Shown here piece by piece: positions 20,946 to 32,345 of a DNA stretch of 64,000 nucleotides. The DNA lies in NCBI GenBank assembly GCA_949825045.1, contig OX463815.1:33347356-33411355 (forward strand). Reading direction: 5' to 3'. The translations under genes were made by a program, and so were the position numbers. The number at the start of each line of letters is the position of its first letter. Within the stretch, counting starts at the first letter, position 1. This DNA is from Argyresthia goedartella. Taxonomy: Eukaryota; Arthropoda; Insecta; Lepidoptera; Argyresthiidae. The notes beneath the pieces were generated by a model that saw only the letters and a program-made list of their open reading frames with translations, made no database searches and was not told the origin of the DNA.

Positions 20946-21821
20946 ATAAGCGCGTTGTAAACAAGTGTGCGTAGTCGAGATAGTGTCAGCTGTGCGTAGC
21001 AGGCGCGTAGCAATTCGTAGCGGTCAGTGGCTCGCCTACGCCGTAGACACAGAGAGGACGGTAGCAGTCAGTAGATTCGCAGCGCGGCACTCAAGCCAAA
21101 TAGCCGAGTGGTCAGGAGCACAGGCCAAGCGGACGCGACATGCAGACAGCCCGAGTTCGAGCCCCAGCGGCAAAGCAAAAAGTCACAAAAGTTCACGTTA
21201 TCGGCGGCGGCAGCACGAAAGAGACGGCGCACTACAAAAACAAATATGGCACCCAAGCCAAATGGCTTAGCACTCAGGACAGAGCAGGAGGGTCCGATAT
21301 TTAGTCACAACAAATATTAGAATATCAAATTAGAAATTTATGAATTTAGAGCAGCACACGACACACGTCCACACTCGACTGAGACGGGGAACGGAAGGAT
21401 ATTTGAATTCATAATGTTCATGACAGTTCACACACCTTGAAGTTACGCCTATAAGCATTATGTGGAGCTTATAAAAGCACACAACCCTCCCCCCTTCTAC
21501 CTGACGCATCAACCAAGTTGAACAAAGAAGCACAACCGTACCATTGATTTGAAAAAAAAAGAGGTTGAGACAATATTTGTAGAAATTTTTCTCTCGTTAT
21601 TTTTATTTTTGATTTTTTTATCGTATCGTATCGAATCGTTAGTAGATGTGGGAATAACGTCTTTTTAGAAAAAATGCAAATAACCGCTTAGTTATTTTAT
21701 AAGAACCGTTATTGAACCCGGCTTTTCGTTTATACGTTATTGATAATGAAAATTACATTCGCATACTCTAGCTTTTTAAAGTATATTGCTGTTATGTAAT
21801 AATGTTTAATAATGTATAATA
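20946..21821. other. LINE 5' flank and unassigned DNA with a tRNA-like stretch
   Basis: 20946-21300 is GC-richer than the surroundings and may be the LINE 5'UTR. On the opposite (plus) strand 21100-21175 has TAGCCGAGTGGT and GAGTTCGAGCC, spaced like A and B boxes, which could be a SINE head or chance. 21330-21821 is AT-rich with no gene. Confidence 0.4.
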
Positions 21822-21990
21822 TTGCTGTTACATATCGTAAATAAAACAAATCCTTTATCATTAGAACGTGGGCAACGTGCAATTCTTAGGGTTTGTACTT
21901 TTAAACCCATAATCTTTTCTACTGAGGGTCTGTATACTTTCTGTGATGTCTCAACTGTGCGGCAAATGTTTATTCATAGTATAATAATGA
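21822..21990 (+). pseudogene. LINE ORF2 fragment, CR1-like C-terminus
   Basis: The pattern LERGQRAILRVCTFKPIIFS then LYTFCDVSTVRQMFIHSII resembles the stretch found downstream of RT in CR1-like ORF2 proteins (L-E-R-x-Q-R, then VRQLF). It is a short isolated piece, followed directly by a different LINE fragment. Confidence 0.5.
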
Positions 21991-22039
21991 AACACCACAA
22001 AATGATTGAATACCATTTATTAAGTTCTGCGGTTACGCT

Positions 22040-22794
22040 GTTAGGAACATCAGACAAAGCACGGATGTGGCTACATCTAGGCTAGTATATTTTAGTTACT
22101 TTCATAGTGTCATGTCCTATGGTATCTTGTTGTGGGGGAAAGCAGCGGATATTCAAACTATTTTTATTTTACAGAAAAGAGCTATTCGAGCAATTTATAA
22201 TTTAAAACGAACAGACTCCTTAAGAGAGTTTTTTAAAGAAATTGACATACTAACAGTAGCTAGTCAATTTATTTTCGAAAATATAATGTATGTACGCAAG
22301 AACCTTACAACATTTTCCAAACTTAGCGATAGCTGTAATGTTAACCTAAAAAATAATCACAGACTATGTGCGCCCCGATTTAGACTCGCGAAGGTTAGCA
22401 ATTCTTTCAAGGGTCAGTGCATTCTGTTCTACAATAAGATACCTCTGGAGATTTTGAAATTGCCATTTGAGCAATTTAAAAAGCATGTTAAAGCGACTTT
22501 GTCGAAAAAGGGATATTACAATGTTCAAGATTACTTAAATGACAGGACTGTATGGGGTTAATCTGGCTCAACACAGACCTTGCTGTTAATAATTTTGTAA
22601 TTATTTATTCCTGCTTATTAATCATAACAATTAAATATTTCATATTTGTTAAGCACAACCTATTTTTAAAAGAGATCTAAAAATCAATCTGTGGGAGTTT
22701 ATACGCCCTCCTTCTCCCACAGTGGTCCAATGTAGAGAAGAGGCAAAAAATGACGTTTGATAAGTATATGTAAATATCTACAGTAATAAAGTAC
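22040..22794 (+). pseudogene. Jockey-like LINE, 5'-truncated ORF2 end and 3'UTR
   Basis: The frame 22067-22561 contains RLVYFSYFHSVMSYGILLWG, LQKRAIRAIYNL, FIFENIMYV, CAPRFRLAKVSNSFKGQCI and KGYYNVQDYLNDRTVWG, the C-terminal part of a jockey-like ORF2 after the RT core. The frame is intact to its stop. The 3'UTR then leads into the TTTGAC array. EN and RT are missing, as expected of incomplete target-primed reverse transcription. The same protein family occurs on the minus strand at 45011-48180. Confidence 0.85.
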
Positions 22795-22992
22795 TTTGAC
22801 TTTGACTTTGACTTTGACTTTGACTTTGACTTTGACTTTGACTTTGACTTTGACTTTGACTTTGACTTTGACTTTGACTTTGACTTTGACTTTGACTTTG
22901 ACTTTGACTTTGACTTTGACTTTGACTTTGACTTTGACTTTGACTTTGACTTTGACTTTGACTTTGACTTTGACTTTGACTTTGACTTTGAC
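22795..22992 (+). repeat. Perfect (TTTGAC)33 array
   Basis: There are 33 uninterrupted, identical hexamers, at the exact 3' end of the LINE fragment. Short hexamer tails are usual for jockey/CR1-like LINEs; this one is expanded. The long Gln-Ser and Thr-Leu frames across it are artefacts. Confidence 0.97.
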
Positions 22993-23961
22993 CTAGCAAC
23001 AAAAAAACGTCGAAATGAGATTCCTGCGAAACCATTTTAACAAATTCTAAGTTTATGCAGCAGTTTTTGAAATGTTTAGAACCTTATCTATTTAATGAAA
23101 TAAGTAAAAAAGGAAACATATTATCGAGAAATCACTGTGACTGCAAGAAAATTATCTTCAAATGGTTGAGACTTTGACATACGATGAAACTGAAAAAATT
23201 ATTAAAGTATTATCTTTTTAAACATATTTACACATACATAAATATAATATTTATACAGTACGGTTTACTATGCGCATTTGGTGCGTACACTGTAATCGTT
23301 GTATACTCCCTGGTTACCATTGTAAGTAGGCAAATAGCCCGCATTCTCCCGCGTTCATTATAATCCGGCGAAAGCGCGCCTACGTCATCCATCTGTCAAC
23401 TGTCATATGTCATGTCACCCTCCAACAATATAAATTGTTTATCCTCTACTTTACAGTAGTTTGCCACCTCTCGCGCTACGATAAAATTCAATTAAAGCAA
23501 TTGATATTCCAAGAATAATTCTCAATTCAATTAAAATTTCACAACAGATACCAAATGTGAATTTTACGTTTCCACACACACTGCACTACCTCAGCGCTGT
23601 GCGCGGGCTTTTATGACGTCACTCATGAGGTCACAACGTTCACTCTGGTGAATTGTATGACAACGCAAATAGCACTCGTAAGCGCATCGTAAACAGCACC
23701 GATATTATAAACGAACACTACACTCACATTCACCACACACCTCATCCGACACACATACATAACACTCTTCAACTACTCTTACTTGATTACACTACACTAC
23801 ACTACACTATGCTTACACTTACACTGTGCATTTTTATTTTTTTTGTAACCTGTTAAACAAGTATTTAGAACTTTTATGAGGTAAAACCTATTTAACTTAT
23901 CCTAAAACACAGGGGAAACCCTTTCTTAAGAAGTAAAATGTGACTACAATACTGTTATACG
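22993..23961. other. No gene recognised
   Basis: AT-rich sequence. 23240-23480 is mildly GC-richer. A short CACTA microsatellite stands near 23790-23810. Confidence 0.4.
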
Positions 23962-24141
23962 TATATATTTTTATTTCGTGATATTTTCCGTGTATTGCAG
24001 GCAACGGACCTTCATGCGTTAAATCAACGTCAACTGTTTCGTTGATACAACGTGAAAAAGGTGAAATAGTAAGATAGGGGATCGATAACCCGCTTGTGTT
24101 CAGCGGGCGCCCCACTTCATCATTTTGGAAACTTAAAAGAA
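23962..24141 (-). other. Candidate exon, unidentified
   Basis: On the minus strand a pyrimidine-rich stretch (TTTTTCTTTCTTTTAAG) ends at an AG that could be a 3' splice site. It is followed by an open frame with balanced composition: QNDEVGRPLNTSGLSIPYLT, then SRCINETVDVDLTHEG and PAIHGKYHEIKIYT. A possible GTATAA donor follows. I do not recognise the protein. It could be a host exon or a transposon piece; a repeat module lies immediately upstream at 24205-24335. Confidence 0.3.
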
Positions 24142-24204
24142 AGAAAAAGTAAGTATAGGGAAATATTAAACTGCACATCAAAGATACCGATTTGCACCGC
24201 AAAT

Positions 24205-24335
24205 ATCAGGGCAAAATGCTGCGGTAGCTTAGGTGAAGGGTAAAGGGGGTGAGCGAATCGAAGCCCCTTTATCCTTCGTATTAGGTTGAACATGTAAGAA
24301 CAACAAAAAATACTTAAAACATAAACTTAAGTACA
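24205..24335 (-). repeat. Shared module with GC hairpin (copy 2 of 3)
   Basis: Reverse complement of 5098-5225 with several differences in the GC core (GGGGCTTCGATTCGCTCACC). Similarity ends near GCAGCATTTTGCCCTGAT. Confidence 0.6.
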
Positions 24336-24575
24336 CATAAAATATTTAAAACATAAAAAGTGTTTTTGTTGATCCTTTTTTGCTGTGCAAATGTTATCTT
24401 CAAAATCAGTATTTTTGATATGCGATTAAATCTAGCCATAAGTATATACTTTGGTCAAAATCTCAAAGTTAAGTGATGTTACTCTATCTGAAAAAAGTCA
24501 TGTTATTGTGACTGGCATGACTGTGATGTGCCTCTACCATCCCACCGGAGAAAACACGTGTATGTTTATGTTTAT

Positions 24576-24998
24576 ATAGGGTGCTTACCTATGAAATTGG
24601 CGAATTTTTCTTCCAGATTCAGGAGTTCATAATTCGAGTAATTCAATAGCTATTTCCAGTTTTTTTTATTGTTTTAAAATTAATTTCAATATTTTACATC
24701 TTATTAAATTTTATTTTAATTTTCAGTTTGATAACTAAAATGTTATCTTCAAAATCAGTGCCTCCTAAATGTCATCCATTTTCATGATAATATTCGTAAT
24801 ATTTTTTTACAGCTGACACTTTTCAAAAATAATATAAAATTTTCTGTTTGCTAAATATTGTCTCATTCATATACACAAAGTTTATAAAATTAGGATCTGT
24901 CATTCCTAAAAAAAATACAAAAATATTTGTACTGAAAATTGACTTAACTTCAATTTCTCCATACAAAACGCCAATTTAATATGTAAGGACCTAATATA
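24576..24998. repeat. MITE-like element, copy 2 of 2
   Basis: Near-identical to 14635-15048 in the same orientation, including the ends based on CCTATGAAATTGGCG. Non-coding. Confidence 0.75.
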
Positions 24999-25014
24999 AT
25001 CTTCGTGAAACCAA

Positions 25015-25310
25015 CTATAATTTATAAGCAGGCACATACATTGCTTCAGACCCCGGATTTTTTTTATTTATCCCCAGCCGGAGATTTATCCCGAGACCTC
25101 TCGCATGGTAGGCAGAGCTAACACCGCAGAGTTCGTCACCTATAAAAATAGGTTTTAGAGCCAGCTGGCTTACCACCCACATTTTTTGAGCTGGCGTGCG
25201 TCGCTCTTACGTCATTTGCTTTAGAGGTTTACGAGCTAGTGAGTTTTCGAGCTGGCTTACCATCTGCAAAAAAATACGAGCTAGCGTACATAGCTCTAAC
25301 GCCATACGAA
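25015..25310 (-). repeat. Decayed SINE head and two copies of a GAGCTGGC unit
   Basis: 25015-25145 on the minus strand resembles a tRNA-like head (GAGGTCTCGGGATAAATCTCC). 25150-25205 and 25250-25303 are related stretches (GAGCTGGCTTACCA, then GAGCTGGCGT or GAGCTAGCGT). Limits are approximate. Confidence 0.35.
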
Positions 25311-25946
25311 TCTATGTATCAGACACCGAAAAATAATATTTATATAAATAGTTATTTGTGTCACAAGGTTGCAAAATGATGTATTTACGGCGAGGGCGGT
25401 ACATTGAATCCAGAGTGAAGGTAAGGATTCTACGATAGAATCCTGAGTGTAGCGAGGGATGTAACGAAGGATTCAAGCGTTAACGCTCATGATGAAAATA
25501 ATTTTGCTCCTGAGTGACAAATACAACTTTTCACACCGACGACTATGAGGAAAAATTAAATTAAATAACTATTCTTTGAATTGTACTTTCACCAATTTTA
25601 CAGTAATTGAACAACGTAAACATTTTTTTATAATGGCGGATTGTGAAGGGTTAGGGAAAGGTCACCACAGATAAAATATTCCTGTGTACTTTTACCAATG
25701 TGAAAAATTATCGAATCGAATATAACAATGGTTTCGGATATCAATATTCATTATATCACAATAACAGTCATCGATAGTTTTGATTTCAGTAAAACATATA
25801 ATTTATTGTGACATTTTTTTTTATATTACGAAATATTCATAAATTTTCATATAACGTTGTTAAAGTTAAAACTTGAAACATGTTCGTTTTAATCTACTAC
25901 GATGAAATTACAATCGATTATTTTATTAATATCTGTGTCCAATAGG
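25311..25946. other. No gene recognised
   Basis: AT-rich. A small hairpin AGGATTCTA-CGA-TAGAATCCT occurs near 25420-25440. Confidence 0.4.
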
Positions 25947-26160
25947 TACAATCGAACCAACTGAATCATGACCCATTTGCCTGATAATTCGTTTGAAACT
26001 TTCAAACTTGTAAGATCTATCGTATTGTCAGTGTCTAATCAAATGATAACAAGTTCGTTACCAAGGAAATAAACCTTCAAGCGAATTTCGACCTACTTGC
26101 ATTTAAAGGGTTTAGCAAAATAAGCTTATGGTGGGTCATGATTCAGATGGTTCGATAGTA
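25947..26160. repeat. MITE, 214 bp, TA-flanked inverted ends
   Basis: The left end (ATCGAACCAACTGAATCATG at 25951) and the right end (26132-26156) are inverted, with 24 of 25 matches over the core. TA stands at both limits. Non-coding. Confidence 0.7.
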
Positions 26161-27516
26161 CATTGCGTAAATGCTACATGCCAATGAATAAATTTAAAAA
26201 GTAGCTTGAACAGAAAAGATGCTACTTTTCTTTACTTTGATGCCTCTCGTCGTGGAGCAAAACCTACTTTTTCAAATGAAAGGTGTGAAAAATATATTTC
26301 ATGCAGGCTGAAACTGAACTCCATATTATAGATGTACTTACCTATTTCTACAACTTTAGCACATTCAATAACACAATGCCCAAGCCCTATCGGTGTCGCA
26401 ATTCTCCGGCCAAGAAAGATATTTTACGCTGAAAGAACTTTTCCGTGTGACCGCCTGAGCTCATTGAAAATGGTTTCGGATTAGAAATTTATCGGAAAAG
26501 GTTCCGCCTGATGATAGAAAAGAGAGAAAATCTTATAAAGTGCAACCTTTCCTGGCCTTTGTATGGACGCAAAGCCCCTTTGACCATAATTTTACCAGTT
26601 ATTTTCTTAGCAGGAAATTGGCTAGGATTTTCATTTGGAAAATAAAAATAGTTCTCAATTCGGTTCTATTTTCACCATCATAATTTTAATGTTTGTTACC
26701 TCTAAACATTAGTTTGATCATTGGCTTGATCCCATGTTTTGAAAATTACAAATCAGTTCTGAGGTTGATTTAAGATAAAATTATTTCATAGTAGTAATAA
26801 TATGACGATTTATAATTATAATTATCTAACATGTAAATATATTTCTATATATCTAAATATATTCGTGGCAATATCGGGTAAAAAAAATATTCGAAAACCG
26901 TCGTTTCTGTACATTAACATATTGGCACTCGTATTAATTACCTACGATTGTATATATTTATTGTAATTACTTAATTAGGTACTCGGAACTTTAAAACATA
27001 GACTTTAAATGATGATCCAAAGTGTTTGTTCTTATTACGGGAAACGACTACGCATACCAAGTATTCGTCGAAGTCTTGTAGTATAAATAACTTTGTTAAC
27101 AATATTTGAATAGCCTTGTGAAACGATTTATATATATCAAGAACATTTTAATATCGTAATAAAATTGACTTCGGGAAAAAGGTAGTAAATGCCTATTAGC
27201 GTCATATATACTTACTTCATTTTTAGTTAAACTTAAAATCGTTATATTTTGGAATCTGGTCATTAATTAAGGTTGCATCTTCGCACAGTTAATTAGAGTA
27301 TTAGAGGCTATATTTTCACAAAATTTCAGCAAAATCGGTTCTTATGTTCTTAATAAACTTCCGATCAATTGAGCTTTTAATCGACGTACGATGTAATAGT
27401 AGATTTGTAAATCTGTCTCTGTTCTGTTGCAGTTGTTTCAAATGTTTTAAAACTCTCCGCTTTCAGATACACAAGAGATAACAGACACTCAAAGACAATT
27501 AGCGCCAGTATGACGT
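26161..27516. other. AT-rich DNA, no gene recognised
   Basis: No open frame above 60 codons. No repeat boundary identified. Confidence 0.4.
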
Positions 27517-27656
27517 TTATACTTTGTCCACTCTATTAATGGTTTTTTGTCAGCTCAAAACCTTTACATGTTTGACGTTTGCAATGAAAAATATTCCTTA
27601 TTATGTATGCAATAAGGAAATGTCAAAATACCATTAATAGAGTGGACAAAGTATAA
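27517..27656. repeat. 140-bp MITE with perfect 27-bp inverted ends
   Basis: 27517-27543 (TTATACTTTGTCCACTCTAT, continuing TAATGGT) is matched without error by the inverse at 27630-27656. A second small hairpin (TTCCTTATT/AATAAGGAA) lies inside. Confidence 0.8.
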
Positions 27657-27800
27657 GCGGCATTTAATTTGAGCAGCAATATATTATTCTAGTTCTATTC
27701 TCAGTATTCTAAGACAGCTCTCTTATCACGCAGATAAAATAAATCTTTACTACATATATGAACAAAATTTGATTTATAACTTAAAACTGAAAATGCCATA

Positions 27801-28016
27801 TTGAATGCGAGTGACGGTCAAAAGGATTTAATTTTCTTATATTTCAATCAAAGCCTGAAAATAGTACAACTTGATACCATCGCCAGCAAAGGTCCGGCTT
27901 CTGACAAACACAGGGAAATGCTTTTAACGATCCAACAGAAACTCGACCTATATTGTTACAACTTGGATAAAGTGGAACTACTTTTAATCTGTGCAAGTGT
28001 GTTACTCTTTTATTGA
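27801..28016 (+). other. Unassigned 71-codon ORF
   Basis: The translation (QKDLIFLYFNQSLKIVQLDT; HREMLLTIQQKLDLYCYNLD; VELLLICASVLLFY) has a helical, coding-like character but no recognised family. It may be a transposon or host exon remnant, or chance. Confidence 0.2.
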
Positions 28017-28432
28017 AACTTCTGTGGACCTTTACTTATTTACCTACAGTAACCATACAATTGCTACTTTTCTGGTCACATTCTATACTCTCCGTTAGTT
28101 TATTAATAAAATATTTCCTTGTGCAATTTTTAATAACCTACATAATTGTATATGTATAAATAATGCATAGACAATGTACAAATAGGCAGGCGGCTGCTCG
28201 GTGCCGTCATTTATTAATAAGCAAGGTATATGTAATTGAGGTATGCTCGTTTGAAAAGATGATGGTTTTTGCGGGGTGGATTTTTTTGAAATTATGTATA
28301 TTTCCAGTTGTGCCGACGTTTAGGTAGTTATTCAATAAACATCATTTTTTAGAACAATCTTCAAAATGAGGACGACTAAATAAAAAAAATAAGCATGGTT
28401 GTCTAATTCTTGTGTTCCAGAATAAAAACCAT
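28017..28432. other. No gene recognised
   Basis: AT-rich, no open frame above 60 codons. Confidence 0.35.
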
Positions 28433-28770
28433 CTAAACCTTATACGGGTAGCCAAAAACTATGGCAATCAACGTTTCAGGCGCCATCCTATTTATAAGCC
28501 TCATATTTTTTAACATGGCAATAAAGATTCCATTCACGTTACCAACATTCCAGACCGTTTGAATATCAAATTTGAATTTAGAACTCAGATCACGCGTCCA
28601 GCTATTGGTTGAATGATAATAATGCCGTTGGAAAGCGATCTTTGCTACTGAATAAAACAGAAAAACTGATCCATAGAAAACACTCACAATGTTTAGAAAC
28701 GACTTTTCATTGCTAATAAAAGTTACCATTCCACGGAAGTCTTTGATCAGACTTGGCTAATGCCAAGCGG
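28433..28770 (-). other. Candidate exon, unidentified
   Basis: A 98-codon ATG-opened frame that stays open a little further upstream (SLIKDFRG then MVTFISNEKSFLNIVSVFYG; AKIAFQRHYYHSTNSWTRDL; ETLIAIVFGYPYKV). Possible splice signals are an AG near 28765 and AAG-GTTTAG at the 3' end. It has a hydrophobic patch near its start. No family recognised. Confidence 0.25.
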
Positions 28771-29395
28771 CACATTAAAATTCCTAATAGGAAGCTAGAT
28801 GATATTGTGCTTTGGCCGATTTTATCAAAGGCGACCGATTTAACTGTTCTATTCCATACTAGTTACCCATGGTTGTGGCTTATGTAACCAATTTTCCTTG
28901 TTAGGATCATCGCACATTGCGGGCATCCCGCGCATGTGAGTACAACGATATATTAAAAAGGTAAAGCCATATTCATGGAGATTATTAGCGACATTATCCT
29001 GCAAATGCGATTAAATAGCCCAGCTCAATTTGCAATAGATTAAATAATATTGTTCCTAGCTCAGCTAGGAGGAATTTTCAGACGCAAATATTCCAGGTGG
29101 TGTTAATTTTAAGGTATTTCGGTGTAGAATGAAAAGGGTAGTCACCTGGATTTATCAAGTTGGATAAATGATCGATGGAGGCATAACGGTTAATGTACAT
29201 ACATACAAGTGCTCACGTTTTTTTCAGAAGTGAGTTAGGCAGAGTGCGGTTTGGAAGATATCCCTCGTGTCCTTAACATTGACGTATCTCTATGAAGCCT
29301 CACCAGCTTCAGGTACATTCCTTTCATTCATCATTTCAACGTGATCAAACCATACGCTGAGCTTCCCCTATCCCAGGACACTTTATCTTCTTTTT
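28771..29395. other. No gene recognised
   Basis: No open frame above 60 codons and no clear repeat. Confidence 0.35.
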
Positions 29396-29500
29396 GAAGA
29401 ATATGTGATTATTTCAGGCATAAAACACAAGCGTTTATTGCGAGGCAAAGGTATTAACAAAATACCCTGCATTACACCCTCACGCTTAAATTTACCTTAT
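29396..29500 (-). repeat. Possible Gypsy LTR remnant (3' side)
   Basis: TGAAGAATATGTGATTATTT, then GGCATAAAACACAAG and TTATTGCGAGGCAAA, matches 38139-38245 with a small indel, in the same orientation. Together they bracket minus-strand Gypsy gag, RT and integrase remnants. The far limit of the LTR is not visible. Confidence 0.45.
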
Positions 29501-29507
29501 AAATATT

Positions 29508-29820
29508 TAATAATAATAATAATAATAAATGTAGCCTATTAATGTCCCCACCGAGGGGCACAGGCCTTTACCCGGATACGAGTAAGTTTAAGCCATACTC
29601 CACCACGCTGGCTCAGTGCGGGTTTGTGGAGGGGCTTTACGACCACTAACACGTAGCGATAGAAACCGGGGCGTACAGCTTAAACTGTCATCCGAAACAC
29701 TGAACATCCGATAATGTACTTAAGATAAATTAATTATCTCAATGGTATATGGTCAGGAATCGAACCTGCATCTCCTATATGAAAAGCAAGCGTGAAACCC
29801 CTTACTCAACGGACCACCAT
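29508..29820 (-). repeat. SINE with ATT-repeat tail
   Basis: On the minus strand: box-A-like TGGTCCGTTGAGTAAGG, box B GGTTCGATTCC, a body ending in GTGCCCCTCGGTGGGGACAT, and a tail of ATT triplets (29508-29529). Related copies are at 5576-5960 and 7129-7490. Confidence 0.75.
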
Positions 29821-29829
29821 AAATATTTA

Positions 29830-31589
29830 AATAACCTAAATTACATAAGCAGATGTACCTATAAACTGAAATATAAATCGAACAATATTTTTGTTATTTA
29901 ACAAAATAAATAAAATGTAGCGGTCATATACCGAATTGCTGCCTTCTGTATTTAAAACCGGAGCTTTTCGTACGCTTTTGGAAGGGCCCTTCGGGCTTGG
30001 CAGGATGTCTAGGTTCCCCAATAGATCCTTCTGTCAACGGTCGACCTCCCCTTAATGGGTTGCCTATTTGTGATGTCTGCTCATCGATTTACTTGGCCAT
30101 GCATTTTGCTGCTACATATATTTTTTTAAAGTTTATTTTGAAAATATAGACTATTTTAAGAAACTAATTCAAATATTTTAGGGTTTTATTCATTGCGTCT
30201 ATTTAAAAAACTAAGCTACAATTTCACCCGCCAAAAGTGAACCTGACGTCACCAAGAGACGTAATGGGATAAATTTATTTGCCTATTATTATAGAGTTTT
30301 GTCCCATCGTCGTGTTCAAATAGCAGTGATAACCCAGATTTGTTATTCATACCAAGTCTAGAACGTCTGCAAGAAGAATGGTTCGTTAAGTAAACGCAGA
30401 ATATTTCTAGAATTAATCGCAGTTTTGTTTGGGTTCTGGCCCAATATATTTCTGGTCTGCACCGCACCAGTTCAATATACCGCGGGTATATCGTGATACA
30501 TGTGATCACAGGTCCGCTTCTCATGCCAAAATAAAAGCAGTAGGCAATAGTTGCAGCCACCTTAAAATAATAATTATAATTATTATTAATGTTGCAAGAG
30601 AATATTTGTATAATGATATACAAAATTGCTTACCTATTACCACAATAAACAAGTTAAGTTCTACAATATGCTTAATTCTCCAACCACCTGGTTGTTTTGA
30701 GGCATCGCGATTCTGAACCATATACCATGGTATTAAAATTATAAACGGGAAACGGGAAACCTATAACGGGATAATGGCATCATATGATGCCTTGGGTCGT
30801 TGAGAGGAAGAGCTTAATGTAGTTTAAACATCAAACGCGTTATACATTATCAAGTAAATTTCAATCGTTTGTCACGGCAATACAAATGTAATTTTGCAGT
30901 AGATAAAAATTCCCACCTGCAGAAGCTGGACAATCAGAACAGTTTGACTCCAGGATCTCAGCGTTATACATGAGGGCTTTGGCTAATCTGAATTCAGCAA
31001 TGTTGTGGTTGCTGGAATTCGACATGATCATAATTTTGGTAACTTGAGGATAATTAGAAGAATCTGCTTTTTCAAAATTTGCCGTTCTTGTCGTAACGAA
31101 TAAAAAGGAAACGATAAAATATCAAAAGAAACGCTGAATATAATAATAGAACTACAATCACGAGAGGTCACTCATAGATCACAGACTTTACAGGGTAACT
31201 TTAGGTAAGACTTCTTTAAAAAATCTTTAAAGACGGGCGGTAAAGGTTTCATACATCTTATGAAGATGTCATAGAATATCAAATTAATGTCATTATGTTT
31301 TATTAAATTATCTTTAAATATATATACCTATTTATTAATCTGATAAATATAAATTATACAGAAGACATATTTCTCGAAATGGTTTTTAGATTTCCGTTCC
31401 TGTCCAGAAAGTTAGTAACCCAATTGTCTGAATGAAGAACATCAGAGAAGCGTGACTTTCACCTAAGTTGATCAATGTTTGATTGTCCGTCGCACGTTAT
31501 CTGTATCGATTAAATATCGCCTAGATCTGTCTAAACTTATACTGATCCCTGACTCCACTTCTCTTTTCCTCTGTACTTGCTAAACCATA
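29830..31589. other. Unassigned DNA
   Basis: Overlapping frames at 30249-30623 (minus) and 30429-30716 (plus) have no recognisable domain. If the LTR calls are right, this is the 3' part of the decayed Gypsy element, but I can see no envelope or other protein. Confidence 0.35.
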
Positions 31590-32345
31590 TTGGTTCGTCA
31601 TTTTCAAAGTTTTGCAATTTCTACCTGCCTACGTTATGCTTCGTGTACACGATCCTCTACCGCCCTGTCACAACTAATCAAATCTATGCGATTGCATAAT
31701 GGTCTTTTTTGTAGTACCATGGCCGGCGATCACCCTGTGGTACTATCGATGGCGTTCCTGTACGCGAGAAGAAATGTTTATAGTGCCGCGTCAATATCGA
31801 TCCTTTCGAATACTGACTTCTTTGTTGCCCTTTTGCATATTTTTACTGCATTTTCCGCTGCAGATGCAGATTTGAAGATGGTTGGTAGGCAGGGGAAAAT
31901 GATTGTCTTATCCCGTTCCTGCTTAGGAAAGTGGCTATTTCAGCTCTAAACAAAGGAGGGTCCCTGATCGGATACTACTTCCAAGGGCAATCCATACCTC
32001 GCGAAAGTGGTGCGTAATACCTTGATTACTGCGGTTGCATTAGGGCATGCCATTTCAATTATTTCTAACCATTTCGAGAGTGAGTCGATGATAACTTAAA
32101 ATTTTTGATTCTGGAAAGGGCCCAGAAATAAATGTGCAAACGGTTGTGTGGTAAACGGCCATGGATGTGGTGATGCGCGCAGTGGCACCGGCATATCTGT
32201 GGAATAAGCACCACACTGGCAACATGCTTGTTCTATGTTCGCGTCAATTTTGGGCCACCAACTCCTCGCTAGCGCCTTTGTTGATAAAATATTTGTTCCA
32301 AGATCTTACCGCGCAGCGCCTCAGATATAACCATTTTTATAACCC
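31590..32345 (-). pseudogene. Ty3/Gypsy integrase, decayed
   Basis: On the minus strand, across several frames: ILEQIFYQQR and WWPKIDANIEQACCQC (around the start of the core), then ASPHPWPFTTQPFAHLFLGP, VIIDSLSKWLEIIEM with a catalytic Asp, FARYGLPLEVVSDQGPSF with the second Asp, and SPAYQPSSN. This is the standard Gypsy integrase core order. Stops and frame changes make it dead. The 119-codon plus-strand frame (31590-31949) is antisense to it and is not a gene. Confidence 0.75.

Noticed and set aside
22778..23035. Long Gln-Ser and Thr-Leu repeat proteins
   Set aside because: They are translations of the TTTGAC array on either strand; no gene context.
30249..30716. Overlapping ORFs of 124 and 95 codons
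   Set aside because: Low complexity (Tyr/Ile/Asn runs), no domain and no splice context; not supported as a gene.
31590..31949. 119-codon plus-strand ORF
   Set aside because: Antisense to the Gypsy integrase remnant, which has clear family motifs.
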